Part shown: piece after piece, positions 59,597 through 64,000 of the stretch | How the letters are laid out: each line of letters begins with the position of its first letter | Position numbering within the stretch: the first letter of the stretch is position 1 | Assembly (NCBI RefSeq): GCF_932526225.1 | Contig: NC_064034.1 | Coordinates: forward strand, 5,134,001 to 5,198,000 | Length of the DNA stretch: 64,000 bases | Origin: Nematostella vectensis | Taxonomy: Eukaryota > Cnidaria > Anthozoa > Actiniaria > Edwardsiidae | Reading direction: 5' to 3' | Position numbers and translations under genes: made by a program | The notes under the pieces: model-generated | What the model was told of the DNA's origin: nothing | Databases searched by the model: none | What the model saw: only the letters and a program-made list of their open reading frames with translations

Positions 59597-62359
59597 TTAA
59601 TATATTTAGAGGAGAAATATTCACGCTTTACTTGACTACGTACGCGTGTAGAAGGAATTTGACCCTGCTAACAAAACCACAATTTGACAGATAGTGCTTG
59701 TTGTCAATTAACACCTTGGCTACTAGATAAGGCTCTGACAAAACAAATAGATTAGTGCAGTGACACGAATAGGGAACTGTTCCTTATTCAAGTTAGTTTT
59801 CGCGAATAAGGAAATGGAATCTCCCGTTTTAAGACTTATCCGAATAAGGAAAAAACTATAAAGAGGATTGTCAGTGTTTGCTCATCATTTCTCAATAAAG
59901 GAAATGAAATTTCATAACGCCCGATTTCGCTTTAACGACTCCTTTGGAAAGAGTTCTCGAAAAAGAAAATGGTATTTCGTAACTCCCGATCTCGTTTTAA
60001 CTACTTATCCGAATAAGGAATAGACTAAAAAGAGGGGTTTTTTTTATATTTTTTAAAACATTTCTTTAATAAGGAAATGGTATTTCATAACGCCTGATTT
60101 CGTTTTAACTACTTATCCGAATAAGGAATAGACTAAAAAGAGGTTCGTTACTGTTTTCTAAACATTTCTCGAAAAAAGGAAATGGTTTTTCATAACGCCC
60201 GATCTCGTTTTAACTACTTATCCGACTAAGGAATAGACTAAAAAGAGGGTTGTTAGTGTTTTCTAAACATTTCTCGGAAAAGGAAATGGTATTTCATAAC
60301 GCCCGATCTCGTTTTTTAACTACTTATCCGAAAAAGGAATAGACTAAAAAGAGGGTCGTTTGTGTTTTATAAACATTTCTCGAAAAAGGAAATGGTATTT
60401 CATAACGCCTGATTTCGTTTTAACTACTTATCCGAATAAGGAATAGATTAAAAAGAGGGTCGTTAGTGTTTTCTAAACATTTCTCGAATAAGGAAATGGT
60501 ATTTCATAACACCTGATTTCGTTTTAACTACTTATCCGAATAAGGAATACATTAAAAAGAGGGTCGTTAGTGTTTTCTAAACATTTCTCGAATAAGGAAA
60601 TAGTATTTCATAACACCTGATTTCGTTTTAACTACTTATCCGAATAAGGAATACATTAAAAAGAGGGTCGTTAGTGTTTTCTAAAAATTTCTCGAATAAG
60701 GAAATGGTATTTCATAACACCTGATTTCGTTTTAACTACTTATCCGAATAAGGAATACATTAAAAAGAGGTTTTTTTTATATTTTTTAAAACATTTCTTT
60801 AATAAGGAAACGGTATTTTATAACGCCTGATTTCGTTTTAACTACCTATCCGAATAAGGAATACATTAAAAAGAGGGTCGTTAGTGTTTTCTAAACATTT
60901 CTCGAATAAGGAAATGGTATTTCATAACACCTGATTTCGTTTTAACTACTTATACAAATAGGGAATACACTAAACTGCTAAGAAGAGAGTCTTTAGTGTT
61001 TTCTAAACATTTTTCGAATAAGGAAATGGTATTTCATAACGCCTGATTTCGTTTTAACTACTTATCCGAATAAGGAATACATTAAAAAGAGGGTCGTTAG
61101 TGTTTTCTAAACATTTCTCGAATAAGGAAATGGTATTTCATAACACCTGATTTCGTTTTAACTACTTATCCGAATAAGGAATACATTAAAAAGAGTTTTT
61201 TTATATATTTTTTAAAACATTTCTTTAATAAGGAAACGGTATTTTATAACGCCTGATTTCGTTTTAACTACCTATCCGAATAAGGAATACATTAAAAAGA
61301 GGGTCGTTAGTGTTTTCTAAACATTTCTCGAATAAGGAAATGGTATTTCATAACACCTGATTTCGTTTTAACTACTTATACAAATAGGGAATACACTAAA
61401 CTGCTAAGAAGAGAGTCTTTAGTGTTTTCTAAACATTTTTCGAATAAGGAAATGGTATTTCATAACGCCTGATTTCGTTTTAACTACTTATCCGAATAAG
61501 GAATAGATTAAAAAGAGGGTCGTTAGTGTTTTCTAAACATTTCTCGAATAAGGAAATGGTATTTCATAACACCTGGGTATTCGTACCAAGACGTAGGGGC
61601 CTATAGTGGTGTGGTAGTGAGGTGGGTGTGATCATGTGGTATGGTGATGTTGGGGGGTGCTAGTAAGGTAATGTAGAGTGGAGATGGTAGTAATGTAATT
61701 ACGGTGAAAAGGTGGATAGGTTAGACTAGTAGGTAGTGGAGGGTGGTGAAAAGATAAAGTGGGACTATAGAATAGGTTGTGGTAGTGTGTGGTGGGTAGG
61801 TGAAGAAGAAAAAATAATAATAATATGGTGTGGTATGGAGATGGCTAATGGCTGTGTTGGTGGGAGAAAATTGGTACGGTGTATAGGTAAGAGTGGTGGT
61901 GAGGGAGATGTGGAGTAGATAAGGCTTATAATTTAGCGTGATGGGTCTGTGTGTGTTAAAATGGTAGTGGTGCAGAGGTCGATTTAAAATTTGTGAGGTT
62001 ATGGTGTAAAATGGTGTGAAGTCGGGCGTTATGAAATTTCCTTTCGTTTATTGAGAAATGATAAGGAAACACTGACAATCCTCTTCATAGTCTATTCCTT
62101 ATTCGGATAAGTCGTAAAACGAAATCGGACGTTTTGAGATTCCATTTCCTTATTCGCGAAAACTAACTTGAATAAGGAACAGTTCCCTATTTGTGTCTCT
62201 GCCCTAATCTATTGGTTTTACATAGCCTTATCTGGTAGCCAAGATGTTAATTGACAACAAGCACTATCTGTCAAATTGTGGTTTTGTTTGCAAGGTCAAA
62301 TTCCTTCTACACGCGTACGTAGTCAATTCAAGCGTGAATATTTCTCCTCTAAATATATT
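59597..62359. mobile_element. 2.76-kb non-autonomous element with about 320-bp inverted repeats (copy 2)
   Basis: This is the copy of the element at 48486. The arms and purine-rich block are almost identical. The internal satellite has a different order of unit variants (a CAAATAGGGAATACACTAAA unit occurs twice here, at about 60955 and 61380, and once in copy 1). Confidence 0.82.
59926..61574. repeat. About 104-bp satellite inside long-TIR element (copy 2)
   Basis: Same unit family and about the same number of units as 48815-50458, with rearranged order of the TTTTTTTATATTTTT and CTGCTAAGAAGAGAG variants. Confidence 0.9.
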
Positions 62360-63376
62360 AACGCGTTTGGAAAGAAAGCCCAAGATACAAATACATTTAT
62401 TAGATGCGAGGTAGATTTCCTCTCTTTTGCTAGATTCATTTGTGAATCCTTTTGTGATCCTTTTGCAGCAGATAGGGTCTCATGTTCACAGCTCCGTTTA
62501 GCAGCAAAGCACGTGAAAGCAACCAGAATTACCCGACGAAAATGCTGTTGGACTTGTTCTGAATAAACTGTAATGCCTAAATACTGTTTCAACTCGAATT
62601 AAAATGTATCATGTAAGTACCCCCCCAGCTTTGAATAAGGAACTGAGCGAATAAGGAAACAGACGAACAAGGAACTGCGAATAAGGAACCAACTTCACGC
62701 TGGTTTGCGAGAAAACGCCAAAAATTGCATTGTTTTGACTTTCGTTGCTATGGTAACGGAAAAACAAAGGTCGGGAGCACTGTAGAAAATCATTCATAAC
62801 ATGGAAAGTAATAAAGATATTGAATTGAAACTTTCTAGGCATGTTACTGAATAGTTTGTGGCTCCTTCAAACCCCAAACCCAAAAACAGCAGTTACTTTA
62901 AAATTTTCGGCAATTGGTGACTGTAATATCCCCAGGAATGTTTACCCCGATTGGCATTCAGCGGGATGCATACCGTGCTTGCATAAATTTCGTAGATTTA
63001 GTGTGGAGCAACTGCAGAATACCCGTCCACAAAGAGTTAACAATCAGACTTCACACCGATTTCTCGAGACAGTTAATACAATAGCCAGTGTCACACGGAG
63101 CTGAGACGATCACTGCGGGATAACAGCCTGTGTCCGGACAACGTTAATGTATAAGGGATACGAAGGTAAGTCCACAAAAAAACCTCAGCTTTTAAGGATT
63201 GAAAGAAGGTATAAAGGCTATATAATAAGTACTTACGTAAGGGTTAAATGCCGAGGACGGAGGCAGTTCGCCGTATAAGAAGATGTGAGTTTCCAGAGAG
63301 AATCGAGAGAAGTTTGGCCAAGTAACCGAGGGAGACGACAGTTTCTGCGTTTCGCGAGCGGACCGGTGCCACTTTT

Positions 63377-63607
63377 ATGCTACCAGAAGACTGTTTTGCG
63401 GTGGATTTCTTCCTCATACTGTTTCCAGAAGAACTGATTCAACATATAGTCTTTGAAACAAATAGATATGCCCGCCAGTGCCAACAAACGAAGCCCGAGA
63501 GATCGATAGCGATAGCGCTATATCGAACATTATCACTGATATCTGATATTGAGATTATTATATTATCATTGTTTTCCTCTAATTGTATGCTATTAGATAG
63601 TGGTTAG
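63377..63607 (+). pseudogene. piggyBac-type transposase N-terminal fragment (copy 3)
   Basis: The encoded protein is identical to the copy 2 fragment, and the same satellite follows it. Confidence 0.75.
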
Positions 63608-63629
63608 ACCCCTTTCCTCTCCTCTCCTC

Positions 63630-64000
63630 ATCCCTCGATATTGTGTTATTTTCGGAGATCATCTTATTTAATCTACTAGACGTCTATTTAGATACCCTCC
63701 TTCCCTCTGCTGGGCCCTCGATATTGTGCTATTATCGGAGACTATCTTATTAGAATCTACTAGATGTCTATTTAAATCCTCTTTTTTCTTCTGCTGGACC
63801 CCTCGATATTGTGATACTATCGGAGATTATCTTATTAGAATCTACTAGATATCTATTTAAATCCTCCTCCTTCTTTCTGCTGGGCCCTCGATATTGTGAT
63901 ACTATCGGAGATTATCTTATTAGAATCTACTAGATGTCTATTTAAATCCTCTTTTTTCTTCTGCCGGACCCCTCGATATTGTGATATTATCGGAGATTAT
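63630..64000. repeat. 85-97-bp satellite, copy 3 (cut by window end)
   Basis: The first four units match the order of variants at the start of the copy 2 array. Confidence 0.9.

Larger units (their letters stand above)
51823..62937. repeat. Segmental tandem duplication, copy 2 (about 11.1 kb)
   Basis: It contains the same ordered set as copy 1: piggyBac fragment, 85-90-bp satellite, GT31 gene, short 57-bp array, Cys-rich ORF, Mutator fragments, and long-TIR element. Corresponding points sit 11,111-11,116 bp apart over the right half and 12,194 bp apart around the GT31 gene, because array lengths differ. Confidence 0.95.
62938..64000. repeat. Segmental tandem duplication, copy 3 (start only)
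   Basis: It matches copy 2 from its first base to the window edge, including the piggyBac fragment and the first satellite units. It shares copy-2-specific variants (MLPEDCF rather than MLPEDFF, and the about 39-bp segment missing from copy 1). Confidence 0.93.

Overview
The window is eukaryotic nuclear DNA: most coding segments are short exons with GT..AG boundaries, separated by AT-rich introns of a few hundred bases. The two large genes are animal ciliary and endosomal genes. Gene structure, cut-and-paste element types and overall composition suggest a cnidarian, probably an anthozoan such as a sea anemone. This is inference; the species cannot be fixed from the sequence alone.

Region 1, about 1.5-21.2 kb, minus strand: a complete gene for IFT122, the WD40/solenoid subunit of the intraflagellar transport A complex. 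I could follow it from the start codon at 19081 to the stop at 1548, including a short last exon carrying the second half of the C-terminal zinc-binding motif. Upstream, at 19598-21227, lies a second copy of exons 1-3 with identical lengths for exons 2 and 3 (67 and 85 nt) and identical splice phases, so it could serve as an alternative first-exon cassette. Several splice junctions of this gene are duplicated, and three have been expanded into minisatellites (18-bp, 51-bp and about 62-bp units) that carry repeated copies of the real 5' splice site. I regard this as the most unusual feature of the window.

Region 2, 22.8-26.2 kb: an intronless 427-codon gene of unknown function and a short possible secreted-peptide ORF.

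Region 3, 26.2-37.75 kb, minus strand: the Rabenosyn-5 gene (RBSN), with its N-terminal C2H2 finger, the first half of its FYVE finger and a C-terminal Rab-binding helix. Its introns hold several DNA transposon relics (247-bp, 851-bp and 2.7-kb elements), the largest enclosing a broken LINE, plus at least one likely exon of an opposite-strand gene. A 296-bp MITE with 44-bp inverted repeats sits just upstream of its start codon.

Region 4, 38-40.3 kb: mostly unassigned, with one possible terminal exon of a GPI-anchored protein.

Region 5, 40.34-64 kb: two full copies and the start of a third of an 11.1-11.5-kb tandem segmental duplication. Each full copy carries a piggyBac transposase N-terminal fragment, a satellite of about 85-90 bp, an intact single-exon GT31 beta-1,3-galactosyltransferase-like gene (308 aa, one residue different between copies), a 57-bp minisatellite, a small cysteine-rich ORF, a broken Mutator-like transposase, and a 2.75-kb element with inverted repeats of about 320 bp around a satellite of about 104 bp. 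The copies differ mainly in array lengths. The 57-bp array has about 21 units in copy 1, arranged as three 399-bp higher-order repeats, but only about two in copy 2.
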